Assembly: GCA_013812655.1 (NCBI GenBank)
Contig: JACCTC010000237.1
Span: 33,251-97,250, forward strand
From: Deltaproteobacteria bacterium
GTDB lineage: Bacteria; Myxococcota_A; Polyangia; Haliangiales; Haliangiaceae
Length of the DNA stretch: 64,000 nt
Direction of reading: 5' to 3'
The notes under the pieces are model-generated. The model searched no databases. It was not told the DNA's origin and saw only the letters and a program-made list of their open reading frames with translations. Below, piece after piece: positions 44,519-52,824 of this stretch. The translations under genes and the position numbers were made by a program. The number at the start of each line of letters is the position of its first letter. The first letter of the stretch is position 1.

Positions 44519-44908
44519 GTGCCCATCAATCTCTCACCAGAGCTCCAGACTCTTCTGGACGACAAGCTCGACACGTTCGAGAAGCTCGAGCTCGTCCTCA
44601 CGTTGCACTCCACCGGTGCGCCGATGACGCTCGCCGACATGGCGCTGCACCTCCAGGTTGGCCGCGAGGCTCTGCGGCGCGTGGTGGACGAGGTGGCTGC
44701 GTCGCAGGTGATCGAAGCGAACGGAGACGACACTTTTCGGCTTCGCTCGGGCTACTGGGATGGGGTGATGGATGAAGCGGCGAGCATTCTCGCCAATGAG
44801 CCGACGATGCTGATGCGCGTGTTCACGCGGATCGCGCTGGCGCGAATCCGCGGCATGGCAGCACGCACCTTTGCGGAAGCCTTCAGGATCCGCAAGAAGG
44901 GCGACTGA
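44519..44908 (+). CDS. Winged-helix-like protein heading a small operon
   Basis: This 129-residue protein begins with GTG. A central ~65-residue segment (LELVLTLHSTGAPMTLADMA through LRRVVDEVAASQVIEANGD) has the pattern of a winged helix in which helix 3 would contact DNA and the wing follows. The C-terminal helix is basic. It may be a local regulator. It is separated by two bases from the next gene and probably forms an operon with two small membrane proteins. A candidate operator lies upstream. Confidence 0.7.
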   Translation: MPINLSPELQTLLDDKLDTFEKLELVLTLHSTGAPMTLADMALHLQVGREALRRVVDEVAASQVIEANGDDTFRLRSGYWDGVMDEAASILANEPTMLMRVFTRIALARIRGMAARTFAEAFRIRKKGD

Positions 44909-44910
44909 GC

Positions 44911-45168
44911 ATGGCCGAAGCCGTCTACCTTCTGTGTGCGCTCACGAGCGTGGCTTGTGCAGCGCTGCTCGTGCGCAGTTACGTCAAGCTTCGAACGCGG
45001 CTGCTGATGCTGAGCGCCCTCTGTTTTGTCGGGCTCGCCGTCAACAACATCTTGATGTTCGTCGATCTCGTCGTCGTGCCGCAAGTCGACTTGTCGCTGG
45101 TGCGTAGCGCGAGCGGTCTTGTCGCGGTGGTGCTGCTGTTGATTGGCCTGCTGTGGGAGGATTCGTGA
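44911..45168 (+). CDS. DUF5985-like small membrane protein 1
   Basis: This 85-residue protein consists of about three membrane helices with short loops, and it matches my recollection of the DUF5985 family (LCALTSVACAALLVRSYVK, LCFVGLAVNNILMFVDLVV). The ATG is two bases after the winged-helix stop. Its TGA is part of the GTGA overlap with the next gene. The function is unknown; the two small proteins could form a heterodimer. Confidence 0.7.
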   Translation: MAEAVYLLCALTSVACAALLVRSYVKLRTRLLMLSALCFVGLAVNNILMFVDLVVVPQVDLSLVRSASGLVAVVLLLIGLLWEDS

Positions 45169-45434
45169 ACGCAGACATCACGCTATTCATCCACGGTGCG
45201 CTCACACTCGCGTGCTTCCTCGTCGGAGTGAAGTTCCTCAAGTTCTGGCATTCGAGCCGGGACCGGTTCTTCTTGTGGTTCGCCGCAGCGTTCCTGGTGT
45301 TCGCGACGGGATGGGTCATCAGAGCGTTCGCGGAGACCAGCGCGGAGGACGTTCACTACGTGTACGTGCCGCGGCTTCTGGCATTCATGCTCATCATCGC
45401 CGCGATCCTCGACAAGAATCGCAAGGGGAGCTAG
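45165..45434 (+). CDS. DUF5985-like small membrane protein 2
   Basis: This 89-residue protein has three hydrophobic helices (about residues 8-30, 38-57, 66-84) and basic loops, and it ends DKNRKGS. The GTG start overlaps the upstream stop (GTGA) and has GGGAGG four bases before it, so translation is coupled. It resembles the first small protein in architecture but not closely in sequence, suggesting an old duplication or a two-subunit complex. Confidence 0.7.
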   Translation: MNADITLFIHGALTLACFLVGVKFLKFWHSSRDRFFLWFAAAFLVFATGWVIRAFAETSAEDVHYVYVPRLLAFMLIIAAILDKNRKGS

Positions 45435-45467
45435 CTCGAGCGGCGATGCTCTTGACGACGATGATTC

Positions 45468-46520
45468 TCACCGTCGCGCGGCGCGCTCGCAGTTGCGCGC
45501 CCTCGGGGCATCGACGGTATTGAAGACATTTACGATGGCCCGGAACGCGTCCTGGACGACCGGTTGCTGGAATGCCAGCGTCCCACGGGGATTGATGTTG
45601 TCGAGCGCCAGGCGAGCCGCCTTGATGGCGAGATCGCCCTCGGTGGTCTGGACGCGGTCGAGGACGTCCACCGCGGCCGACAGGCCGGCCTTGATCGATC
45701 GAGAATGACTCACGCCCGCGGCACGCGCCCAGCGAATGCGTCTCGCTTCGAACCGGAGCGTCGCCGCGGCCGGCGCAGGACGACATCCGTCGACGAGCTC
45801 GATCACATCGGCTAGTGAGGTCAGGGCGCGCGCCGCTGCGAGGTGAGCGTCCGACCACGATGTTGTTGCGAGATCGAGGACGTCACGACGGGCTTCGGCG
45901 AGCTCGGTGTCATAGCCTTGCAAGCTGCCTGGTGGTTCCGCTCGAGGTGCCGGAACACGAAATGGTGCGGACTTCCCGGCCAGCATCAGCACGGCGTCGG
46001 TCGCTGCCCGAAATGCGATGATCTCGTCGGCAGCATCCGTCAGTCGTCTGGCATCGCCGAGCGCGTCAACAGCTCGGGCGAGGGTCGACAGCGCGCGCCG
46101 GTACTCGACGGTACTGCTTGCATCCGACGCGCTTGCCGCGAGGGTCTCCAGCACGAGCGCGAATGCCTCGTGGAACAGGGGAGCGGCATCGAGAGACGCC
46201 GGCGGCAGTCGTTCCAGCGCGCTGGCAAGCTCTCGCAGCTTGTCGGCGGAAGCGCGCTCGGCGACGAGAGGTGCGTCCAGAGCGGCGGCCAGGGCAACCA
46301 GAGCCTTCCGCCTGGCTGCGCGATCCCTCATGGTCGCCGAGCTCAGCTTCTCCACCGCAGCGATGAGGTCTTCGTGCACGGCTGGTGTGCCAGTCGGCCG
46401 GTCGACCGGCTGCGTCTGCGGGCGGGCTGCGCGATCTCCGCGCGTGCTGCGCTCGGCGCCGCATCCTGCTGCGCTCGACAGCATGCCGAGCACCATGGTC
46501 CAGGCGAGTGGTTTTCTCAT
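45468..46520 (-). CDS. Helical lipoprotein
   Basis: This 350-residue protein has a lipoprotein signal (MVLGMLSSAAGCGAE), a low-complexity Arg/Pro/Thr linker, and a mainly helical remainder rich in Ala, Leu, Asp and Arg. There are no motifs for catalysis. It converges on the small membrane-protein operon. An inverted repeat lies about 25 bases upstream of its start. The family is not recognised. Confidence 0.75.
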   Translation of the reverse strand: MRKPLAWTMVLGMLSSAAGCGAERSTRGDRAARPQTQPVDRPTGTPAVHEDLIAAVEKLSSATMRDRAARRKALVALAAALDAPLVAERASADKLRELASALERLPPASLDAAPLFHEAFALVLETLAASASDASSTVEYRRALSTLARAVDALGDARRLTDAADEIIAFRAATDAVLMLAGKSAPFRVPAPRAEPPGSLQGYDTELAEARRDVLDLATTSWSDAHLAAARALTSLADVIELVDGCRPAPAAATLRFEARRIRWARAAGVSHSRSIKAGLSAAVDVLDRVQTTEGDLAIKAARLALDNINPRGTLAFQQPVVQDAFRAIVNVFNTVDAPRARNCERAARR

Positions 46521-46544
46521 GGGGTCTCCCGTGGTAGCAGCGGG

Positions 46545-46575
46545 TTGATGCGCTTCATCGATCGAGACGCATCAA
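46545..46575. promoter_or_regulatory. Inverted repeat upstream of a lipoprotein gene
   Basis: TTGATGCG and CGCATCAA form 8-bp arms with a 15-base spacer, about 25 bases upstream of the lipoprotein start. It could be a regulator site or a leader stem. Support is one symmetrical motif only. Confidence 0.3.
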
Positions 46576-46775
46576 GCATGCCCAGCCCGGCCGGGCAGTA
46601 CGACGACCCGATTTCTCTGACCGCCCGTGAGACGCGTAGGGGCCATTAGCAGCGTGCGGTGACGTCGATCGTGCCGCGCACTCCGCGTCATCGGCGCGCG
46701 GTGCAACTGGAACGCGATGTCAGCGTGCGATCGCGCGCGTTGGCTCGAGTCGCGGCGCGCGCGACGCCCGGTCGC

Positions 46776-47141
46776 TCACTTCGGACAGCTCTGGAAGTGA
46801 GCCTCGAACTGCCGCTGGTTGCACACGTAGACCGGTGGGCAGCAGCTCGTGCCGTACGTACACTCGAGGCCCTTCTTCGTGCACGGCGCGGCGATGTTCG
46901 GCTCGCTCGCGGGGCAGCCTGCCGGGTTCGGCTTCGCGGCGCACGTGCGTGCTGCCGGCTTCGGTGCAGCGGGTGTCACGCGATCATCGGGCGTCGGCGT
47001 CGCTGGTTCGACGCGGCCGCTGGTCTTGGTATCCGTCGGCTCGACGCGCGGCTCGGGTACCGATGGCTGTGGTGATCGCGGATTGCCACATGCGGTGACC
47101 ACCACGAGCGTCAGGAGCGCGGCACCAGGGATTCGAAGCAT
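46776..47141 (-). CDS. Small Cys-rich lipoprotein
   Basis: This 121-residue protein starts at ATG 47141 with a lipoprotein signal (ALLTLVVVTACGN), has a Pro/Thr/Asp-rich linker, and ends in a compact domain with eight Cys (for example GLECTYGTSCCPPVYVC). The spacing suggests four disulphides. Such modules are common in myxobacterial lipoproteins. The function is unknown. Confidence 0.72.
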   Translation of the reverse strand: MLRIPGAALLTLVVVTACGNPRSPQPSVPEPRVEPTDTKTSGRVEPATPTPDDRVTPAAPKPAARTCAAKPNPAGCPASEPNIAAPCTKKGLECTYGTSCCPPVYVCNQRQFEAHFQSCPK

Positions 47142-47338
47142 CGACGTCAACGTACGGTGAATTCCAGGGCGCGGGCGGCCTTGGGCTACGATCGCGGCGT
47201 GCCCGACCACATTCCTCGCCACGCCTGAAGAACAGCGGGCTGATCGGAATCATGATCTACTTGCTGATCGTCGATCTGCGTGGTCGCGTGACGCGCCAAG
47301 GCGCGGTCGCGGCTCGGATGATCGGGTAGCCTCGCCGA

Positions 47339-47710
47339 ATGCCAAGCTACATCGATGGATTTGTCGTGCCGGTCAAGACGAGCCGGAAACAGGAGTACGT
47401 GGAGATGGCCTCGAAGATGTCGAAGCGCTACCTCGAGTGGGGCGCGACGAGCGTCGTCGAGGCGTGGGGCGACGACGTGTCCGACGGCAAGGTGACGGAC
47501 TTCAAGCGCGCGGTTGGCACCGAGTCGGACGAGACCGTCGTGTTCTCGTGGGTCACCTGGCCGTCGAAGGAAGCGCGCGAAGCCGGAAACAAGAAGATGC
47601 AAGAGGATCCCGAGATGAAGGCGTGGATAGAGAAGGAGAAGGATCCGCCGTTCAACATGCAGCGGATGATCTATGGCGGCTTTGCGGCGATCGTCGAAAC
47701 CCGTAGGTGA
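47339..47710 (+). CDS. DUF1428-family protein
   Basis: This 123-residue protein matches DUF1428 (YbaA type): it starts MPSYIDGFVVPV and contains EVQ-like charged helices, DETVVFSWVTWPSKEARE and MIYGGFAAIVE. The fold is a ferredoxin-like dimeric alpha-beta barrel. The substrate is unknown. It is a single gene with no clear operon partners. Confidence 0.88.
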   Translation: MPSYIDGFVVPVKTSRKQEYVEMASKMSKRYLEWGATSVVEAWGDDVSDGKVTDFKRAVGTESDETVVFSWVTWPSKEAREAGNKKMQEDPEMKAWIEKEKDPPFNMQRMIYGGFAAIVETRR

Positions 47711-47768
47711 TCGAACTGCCCGGCGCTCATCCATCTGCCTGGTCGACGCCAAGATCAAGTGAGAGCCC

Positions 47769-48708
47769 TCACTGGGCGCAGAACGGAGCGTCGACGGTCG
47801 AGATCTTGCCGCCACTGTCGCCCACGAACGCGGTCGTCCCGACCATGCCGGCGATCCCGTTGCCGGCACGCGCGATCAGCGTCGGCGACCCGGTCACGTC
47901 GCCGAGTGGATAGCTCGCGAGCTGTTTTCCGGTCGCCACGTCGACGGTGATGATAGTGCGCGTGTCCATCGTCACGAATGCGTAGTAGCTGCCTCCGAGC
48001 TCGACGGGCTCGACCGTGTCGTCCATCGGCTTGCCGCGGAACACGTCGGCGATCTTCTTGCCGGTGCGCGCGTCGTACAGCCGGGATGCCGAGCTCATCG
48101 GCGTGTCGGCGATGCGAACCTCGAGCACGTTGCCAAGCACATGGGCAGCACGGAAGAACGCCGGACCCTCGTCGTCCATGGCCGTTCGCCACGGCTTGAT
48201 CGTCGCGAGGCGCTTGCCAGTGGCATCGAAGACGTGGACCGGCCCGGTGCCCGCCAGCACCGCGACGATCGTTCGATCCGCATTGGTCGCGCCCACGATC
48301 GCGTCGTCGGGACCGGCGGTGATGCCCGACAGCGGTACCGTCCTGCAGTCCGTGCCGTCGGGTTTGCACACCGTGGCCGCGGTTGCGGTCGCGGTGACCT
48401 GGGCAGGGCGAGCCGAGACGGTGGCGTGCGGCAGCTGGCTCGCAAAGCTCCACGCTCGCGTGGCCAGATCGAAGCGCCAGCAGTGGTCGGCGTCGCCACC
48501 CTGCTGCGGCACGACGTAACAGGCGACCAGCGCACCGTCGACGCTGCGGACGTCGATGAACGTGGCCTCGCCGGGAATGCACGTCGGCGCGGCGGGCACG
48601 GCCGCGTCGGGCGCTTGCGCGGCAGTCGCGTTGGACCCCACTGCAGCCGTCGTCACGCGACGGCGCGGTGTTGCTGCACGCAGCGGCGAGCAAGATGAGG
48701 AGACGCAC
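47769..48708 (-). pseudogene. Lipoprotein with beta-propeller-like repeats, frameshifted near the N-terminus
   Basis: A GTG at 48708 begins a clear lipoprotein signal (MRLLILLAAACSNTAPS), but the frame must change between about 48645 and 48690 to reach the remaining ~300 residues. Those are beta-rich repeats (CWRFDLATRAWSFAS, VHVFDATGKRLATI, SRLYDARTGKKIADV, ITVDVATGKQLASY) like a PQQ- or YVTN-type propeller. Unlike the other breaks in this window, the shift here equals one extra base (or two missing). The frame without the shift would begin at 48761 without a signal. It could be an intact gene if an assembly indel is present. Confidence 0.6.
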
Positions 48709-48815
48709 CAGTGAACGGTAGCCCGGGCTGGCGGATTCCTGTTCGCCGCTGCACGGCTCATCGGCGTTGGACGTTAGACGAACGCTGGCAGCTTCCCGAC
48801 GGTTACCTCGACCGG

Positions 48816-49430
48816 TCACCGAGGTGGGGCGTTCGTCAGCTGCTGCTTGCAACGTGTCACCTCGTCGACCATCTTGGCCGCCGCGTCGCGTGCAGCCTCG
48901 GGCGCATCCGATGGCAGCGCCGCATCGAGCTCGGCCCCGGCCTGACGCGCGCACGCGAGGTCCTTGCACGCGCAAGCGGCATCGCGCTGGCCGGCCAGCT
49001 TCACGAGTGCCGTGTCGGTATCGGCGTGTCCGGTCCTGGCCGCGGCCGTGCGCTCGCCGTACCAGGCCGCGAGGAACGCCTCCAGCTCGGCCCGCTCGCC
49101 CTCCGTGACATCGAGGGGACAGTTCTTCGGCTGCTCCACTCGCATCATGCCCTGGAGCATGACCGCGCACGTCACGGCGACCCGACGACGCGCCTCCGGC
49201 TCGGCGGGCGCGTCCCTCACGAGATCGACGATCGACTCCATCCCCATCTTGATCGACGTGTCCTCGGGGAAGCACTTCCGCCGCCCCATCATCATCATCC
49301 GAGCTCGGTCGCAGAACCCGAGCGGGTCGGTGACGGTCGGCCGGCTCAGCTCCCCGCCGCTGCTCGCCGCCGGCTCGTCCTTGGAGCTGCAGCCGATCGC
49401 GAACAGCACAGCGGCGAGGACCAGCTTCAT
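48816..49430 (-). CDS. Lipoprotein of unknown function
   Basis: This 204-residue protein has a lipoprotein signal (LVLAAVLFAIGCSSK), a Met-rich segment (DRARMMMMGRRK) and several spaced Cys (CFPEDT, CAVMLQG, NCPLDVT, ACACKDLACA) that suggest disulphides. It is mainly helical. It converges on the gene at 49512 after an 81-base gap. The family is not recognised. Confidence 0.7.
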   Translation of the reverse strand: MKLVLAAVLFAIGCSSKDEPAASSGGELSRPTVTDPLGFCDRARMMMMGRRKCFPEDTSIKMGMESIVDLVRDAPAEPEARRRVAVTCAVMLQGMMRVEQPKNCPLDVTEGERAELEAFLAAWYGERTAAARTGHADTDTALVKLAGQRDAACACKDLACARQAGAELDAALPSDAPEAARDAAAKMVDEVTRCKQQLTNAPPR

Positions 49431-49511
49431 CGTCCAGCACTATCACACGATCGAGCGATAGCTCTCGCGCCGCCGTGCCTGTACCCGACCAGGAGTTGTA
49501 ATGTGGTCCCG

Positions 49512-49793
49512 ATGACCAAAGGCGTATGCGGCGATGTGACGGTGCTCGCGCCGGCGAGCGTATTCAAGACGTGGAACGGCGAAGAGCCATCGCGGCCGAA
49601 CGGCTTCGTCGGCATCGCCGAGGTCGGTGGGACGTCGCTCGTGGTGTTTCACGACAAGGAAACGACCTTCGCGATTCCGCACGCGCGGCACGTGCTCCTG
49701 ATCCAGTCGATCTACGGGAATGCACCTGACAAGCGACAGCTCGCACAATTGCCCGAAGACAAGTGGAACAGCGAGCAGCCGCGCCTGCGTTAG
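49512..49793 (+). CDS. Small protein of unknown function
   Basis: This 93-residue protein starts at the ATG at 49512 and is a mix of beta and helix (GFVGIAEVGGTSLVVFHDKE). It has no signal or known domain. A gene remnant on the opposite strand ends close to its stop codon. It could be the product of a rearranged locus. Confidence 0.55.
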   Translation: MTKGVCGDVTVLAPASVFKTWNGEEPSRPNGFVGIAEVGGTSLVVFHDKETTFAIPHARHVLLIQSIYGNAPDKRQLAQLPEDKWNSEQPRLR

Positions 49794-49799
49794 GCGCGC

Positions 49800-49982
49800 C
49801 AGTCGCGCGGCTTCGTCACCGCGAGTGTTCGCGAGCTGCGCGGAGATCAGGGCTCCACGCGGCTCCCCGAGCTCGATCAGGCGATCCGCATAGACGAGGC
49901 GAAGCTCGTCATCCGCGGGGTTTTCGAGGATGGCAGCCCGCAGCGTGGCCAGCGGATCGGTCACGCGTGCACTGCAGTGCAA
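49800..49982 (-). pseudogene. Truncated repeat-companion-domain (TIGR02996-like) remnant
   Basis: The minus-strand frame encodes DPLATLRAAILENPADDELR followed by LVYADRLIELGEPRGALISA, which matches the N-terminal repeat-companion domain (TIGR02996 type) found before repeat proteins in myxobacteria and planctomycetes. After about 60 residues the frame continues antisense to the gene at 49512-49793 without recognisable protein, so the C-terminal repeats have been lost. Probably a deletion remnant. Confidence 0.55.
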
Positions 49983-50310
49983 CCGACTCGCAAGGGCGCG
50001 CGAGGTCTCGAGCTGCCTCGCGACAACGCTAACGAGGCGTCCGTGGATAGAGGCCAGGCGTCGACTTCGGCGAGACGCGGCGGCTCACGAGCGAGAGGCT
50101 AACGTTGTTTGCTCGGCCAGATGGTGGGTCAAGCGCTGCCGTTGACGACGTGTCGGTCGGCACCGCACCTGATCAAAAGCGACGTGTGACGTGTGGGCGC
50201 CCTCGGCTTCAGCGACGACATCTTCGTCGACGTCGCATCATCTGCGTCGTGCATCAGCGACCCCATACGTAACCGAGGCGACCGGCGAATCGCGGTACAT
50301 CTGGTCCGGT
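49983..50310. other. Gene-poor gap
   Basis: This 328-base stretch between the remnant and the gene at 50311 shows no convincing coding frame, repeat or strong hairpin. It contains several GCTAACG-like words but no consistent arrangement. It presumably holds the promoter of the downstream gene. Confidence 0.4.
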
Positions 50311-50856
50311 ATGACCTTCAAGCTGGCCATCGTGTTGTTGTCGACTGCAGTCGCGACCGTCGAAGCTGGTCCTGCCAAGAAACCCGTGAACGTCCTCGCG
50401 CTGACGCCCGCGTCGTTGAGCGGAAGTGGTCCCAGCCTGGTCAAGAAGGTCAAGGCCGCCGACGCAGGTCGCGTGCTGATCTACGAACAGGACGGTGAGT
50501 GGACCGTGCACTACGCCATCGCGCTCGCGAGTCCGTTGCAGGTCCCCGAGCTCGATCTGAAGATCTCCGACGTGAGCCGGACGAAGCAGACGGTCGGGAC
50601 TCGACACAAGATGGTTTACTCGGATGCCGCGGTGGTGCGCGGATCGTTCAAGCTCACGCGCGACGAGGTGCTGTCGGTCAACGCGAAGCTGCTGCTCGAG
50701 ATCGCGAGCGACGGCGAGCCCCTCGCGAAGCGGACGTTCTTCATCCAGAGCAAGAGCGTCTCCGCGACTGGCACGAGGCAGATCGACTTCTCGGCCGACG
50801 AGGCGTCTGGATCTGACACGGTCAATACCGAGACCGTGGCGACGAAGCGCCGCTGA
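50311..50856 (+). CDS. Secreted protein of unknown function
   Basis: From ATG 50311 this 181-residue protein has a signal peptide (MTFKLAIVLLSTAVATVEAG) with no lipobox, followed by a beta-rich domain (VLIYEQDGEWTVHYAIALAS) and an ending rich in Thr/Lys. It is probably periplasmic. There are no recognised motifs. It is transcribed alone. Confidence 0.7.
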   Translation: MTFKLAIVLLSTAVATVEAGPAKKPVNVLALTPASLSGSGPSLVKKVKAADAGRVLIYEQDGEWTVHYAIALASPLQVPELDLKISDVSRTKQTVGTRHKMVYSDAAVVRGSFKLTRDEVLSVNAKLLLEIASDGEPLAKRTFFIQSKSVSATGTRQIDFSADEASGSDTVNTETVATKRR

Positions 50857-50939
50857 ATCACCGCTGAGCCAGGCGGCTGGTTTGCGCGAGCCGGCGGTGA
50901 CCCAGATTGGCAATCACCTGACAGGCGGGCGTTACTTCG

Positions 50940-51158
50940 CTAGCGATTGAAGCCGCATTGAAGCCGCACGCGTGAGACTCGCTGCCATCCCCGGTTCACG
51001 CGGTCGGCTAGCTCGCGTTCCGCAGCTTTTACCGCGGCGGCACGTGTGCGGAAGCTCGTCTTGTTCGTGATCGTGGTCTTCGCGTAGCCGACACGTCCGC
51101 GAAGCTCTCGATAGAACGAGCAGCCGAGATACGCCTCGTCGTAGGTGATGGCAAACAT
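50940..51158 (-). CDS. Small basic protein, possibly WGR-like
   Basis: This 72-residue protein has SFRTRAAAVKAAERELADRVNRGW, a helix and Gly-Trp end reminiscent of the C-terminal half of WGR domains, but the N-terminal half does not fit well. It has a basic composition. It sits between the secreted protein and the voltage-sensor gene, 27 bases downstream of the latter. Confidence 0.4.
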   Translation of the reverse strand: MFAITYDEAYLGCSFYRELRGRVGYAKTTITNKTSFRTRAAAVKAAERELADRVNRGWQRVSRVRLQCGFNR

Positions 51159-51185
51159 CTCATCGCCGCGCTTCTCGCCGGCTTT

Positions 51186-52517
51186 TCACGAGCGCCGGTC
51201 ACCCGCGCGCGACGACTTGGACTGCGACCCGATGCGCCGCTCGTCCGAGGCGATGCTCGTTCGTAGCTCCGCGAGCACGTTCGCCGTCGACTGTTGCACG
51301 ACACGATTCAGTTCCGCGCTGCGCAGCACGTCGATCACCGCCTGCACCGCGGCGGTCTCCGCACGCTCGACCACACCGCGAATCGGTGGTGCGACGAGCA
51401 CTCGCCCGCCGGGCAAGTTGCGCATCGAGTCCTGCACCATGCGGCGGATGTCCGTACGCTTCTGCTCCATCGCCTCGCCGATCTGCTCCGCGAACCGCGC
51501 CCGCACGAGCCACGGCTGCACCATGTCGATGCCTCGCACGACGACCGCGCCTCCGATCACGTCGACCAGCGTGTCGCGGAATCGTCTCACGGTGCTCTCG
51601 ACGAGCAGCTCGCCGAAGCTTCGATTGGTCGCGCGCACGAGCCGGCTCGTGATGACCGCGATCCGGACGATGCGTACGAGGCGGAATCCGCGAAACATGG
51701 GATGGCTGACCGGTATCATGCCGAGCACGTCGTACCAGCGGCTCTTGGTGTAGGCCCACTTGCTCGGCTGCCCCCGCATGCGCGCAAAGAACTCGATCGC
51801 GAACAGGCCGCAGATCGCGACATCGGCGACGACGAACCAGTACAGGATCTCGCCCGCGTCCTCGATGTAGAGGGGCATGACCTGCTCCGCGATCAAGAGG
51901 CCGACACTGACGATGGCGAGCGCGACGAAGCAGTAGTCCACCCACGTCACGCGCTCGACCGGCCCTCTCGACGCGCGCGCCTGCGATGGCTCGACCAGGC
52001 CACCTGCGACGGCTCGATCGGGCTCACCTGCGGCTCGACCGTGCTCGCCCGACGGTTCGACCGAGCCCTCCTGCGACGGGTCGACCGGAGACGCATCGCG
52101 CCCTCGGTCACCGTCCTCACGTTCGCCCCCGTGCAGATCCGGTTGACTGCCGCGCGCGAGTGGCACGAGCTCGCTGGCTCGCACCGCGTCCGGCTGCGAG
52201 ATGCGGTCGCTGATCGTCGATGCCATCGACGCGACCGTCGTCATGCCATGCGCGATCCGGGACGCTACGTCCTTGCCGTTGCCGCCGCCGCTGGTCTCGC
52301 GTGACGCCGAGCTCGCGATTCGCATGGCCACCCGGGACGCGAGCGAGAGCGCTGCCGCAGTCGTCGCGCGTGCCGCCGACTTCGCGCGGCCCGAGGCGAC
52401 CACGCGATCGGCGGCAGGCGAGACCACCTCGGACGCAGCTGGAAGCGGCCGCTCGCTCTCGGGGAGCAGCCGTTGATCAGAGGTCGATGGTTCGTGACGG
52501 GAAGCCTTACGAGTCAC
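51186..52517 (-). CDS. Voltage-sensor-like membrane protein without a pore
   Basis: This 443-residue protein has a ~190-residue low-complexity charged N-terminus and then four helices matching a voltage sensor: S1 about 192-210 (DYCFVALAIVSVGLL), S2 223-245, S3 260-272 (WYDVLGMIPV) and S4 276-295 with Arg at positions 276, 279, 282 and 285 (every third residue). No S5, S6 or selectivity filter follows. The C-terminal ~140 residues are helical. It could be a voltage-sensor phosphatase-like or proton-channel-like protein, or only resemble such a sensor. The GTG start lies about 40 bases from a perfect palindrome. Confidence 0.78.
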   Translation of the reverse strand: MTRKASRHEPSTSDQRLLPESERPLPAASEVVSPAADRVVASGRAKSAARATTAAALSLASRVAMRIASSASRETSGGGNGKDVASRIAHGMTTVASMASTISDRISQPDAVRASELVPLARGSQPDLHGGEREDGDRGRDASPVDPSQEGSVEPSGEHGRAAGEPDRAVAGGLVEPSQARASRGPVERVTWVDYCFVALAIVSVGLLIAEQVMPLYIEDAGEILYWFVVADVAICGLFAIEFFARMRGQPSKWAYTKSRWYDVLGMIPVSHPMFRGFRLVRIVRIAVITSRLVRATNRSFGELLVESTVRRFRDTLVDVIGGAVVVRGIDMVQPWLVRARFAEQIGEAMEQKRTDIRRMVQDSMRNLPGGRVLVAPPIRGVVERAETAAVQAVIDVLRSAELNRVVQQSTANVLAELRTSIASDERRIGSQSKSSRAGDRRS

Positions 52518-52555
52518 AGGCCAAGCCTAGTCCTCACCGGCGGCGGTTCGTCTAA

Positions 52556-52579
52556 AAATCGTTTGAGCTCAAACGATTT
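52556..52579. promoter_or_regulatory. Perfect 24-bp palindrome, candidate operator
   Basis: AAATCGTTTGAG is followed directly by its reverse complement. It lies 38 bases upstream of the voltage-sensor gene and shares the GTTTG-N4-CAAAC core with the site at 44424-44437. A dimeric MarR- or TetR-like repressor is a plausible binder. A stem of this length could also act as a terminator for the helicase gene upstream on the other side, but the base composition and missing T-run argue for an operator. The remainder of this 307-base gap shows nothing else. Confidence 0.6.
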
Positions 52580-52824
52580 ATTGGTGATGGAGTCCGTGAA
52601 ACGGCGGCGGTCCGCTGATCCCCGGTGGACCACCGCGGCTGCGCCGGCCCCACGCGTACCTGCACCTGCGACTCCCAGGACTGTGCCGAGCGTCGCCATC
52701 ATTCGTCCGGGGAGGTGCGATCGGCGGTGGTGATTACGACGGAAGCTTCAACGCGATAGCGTCGACAGGCAAGCACCTGGTGTTGGCCTCTGGCTACGAA
52801 GCCGAACGACTGAATCGCACCGGG

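Noticed and set aside
47252..47329. A small open frame starting MIYLLIVDLRGR
   Set aside because: It has about 25 codons and no ribosome site; too short to support.
52556..52579. The 24-bp palindrome as a Rho-independent terminator
   Set aside because: It has no loop and no T-run on either strand long enough for termination, and it lies upstream of a start codon.
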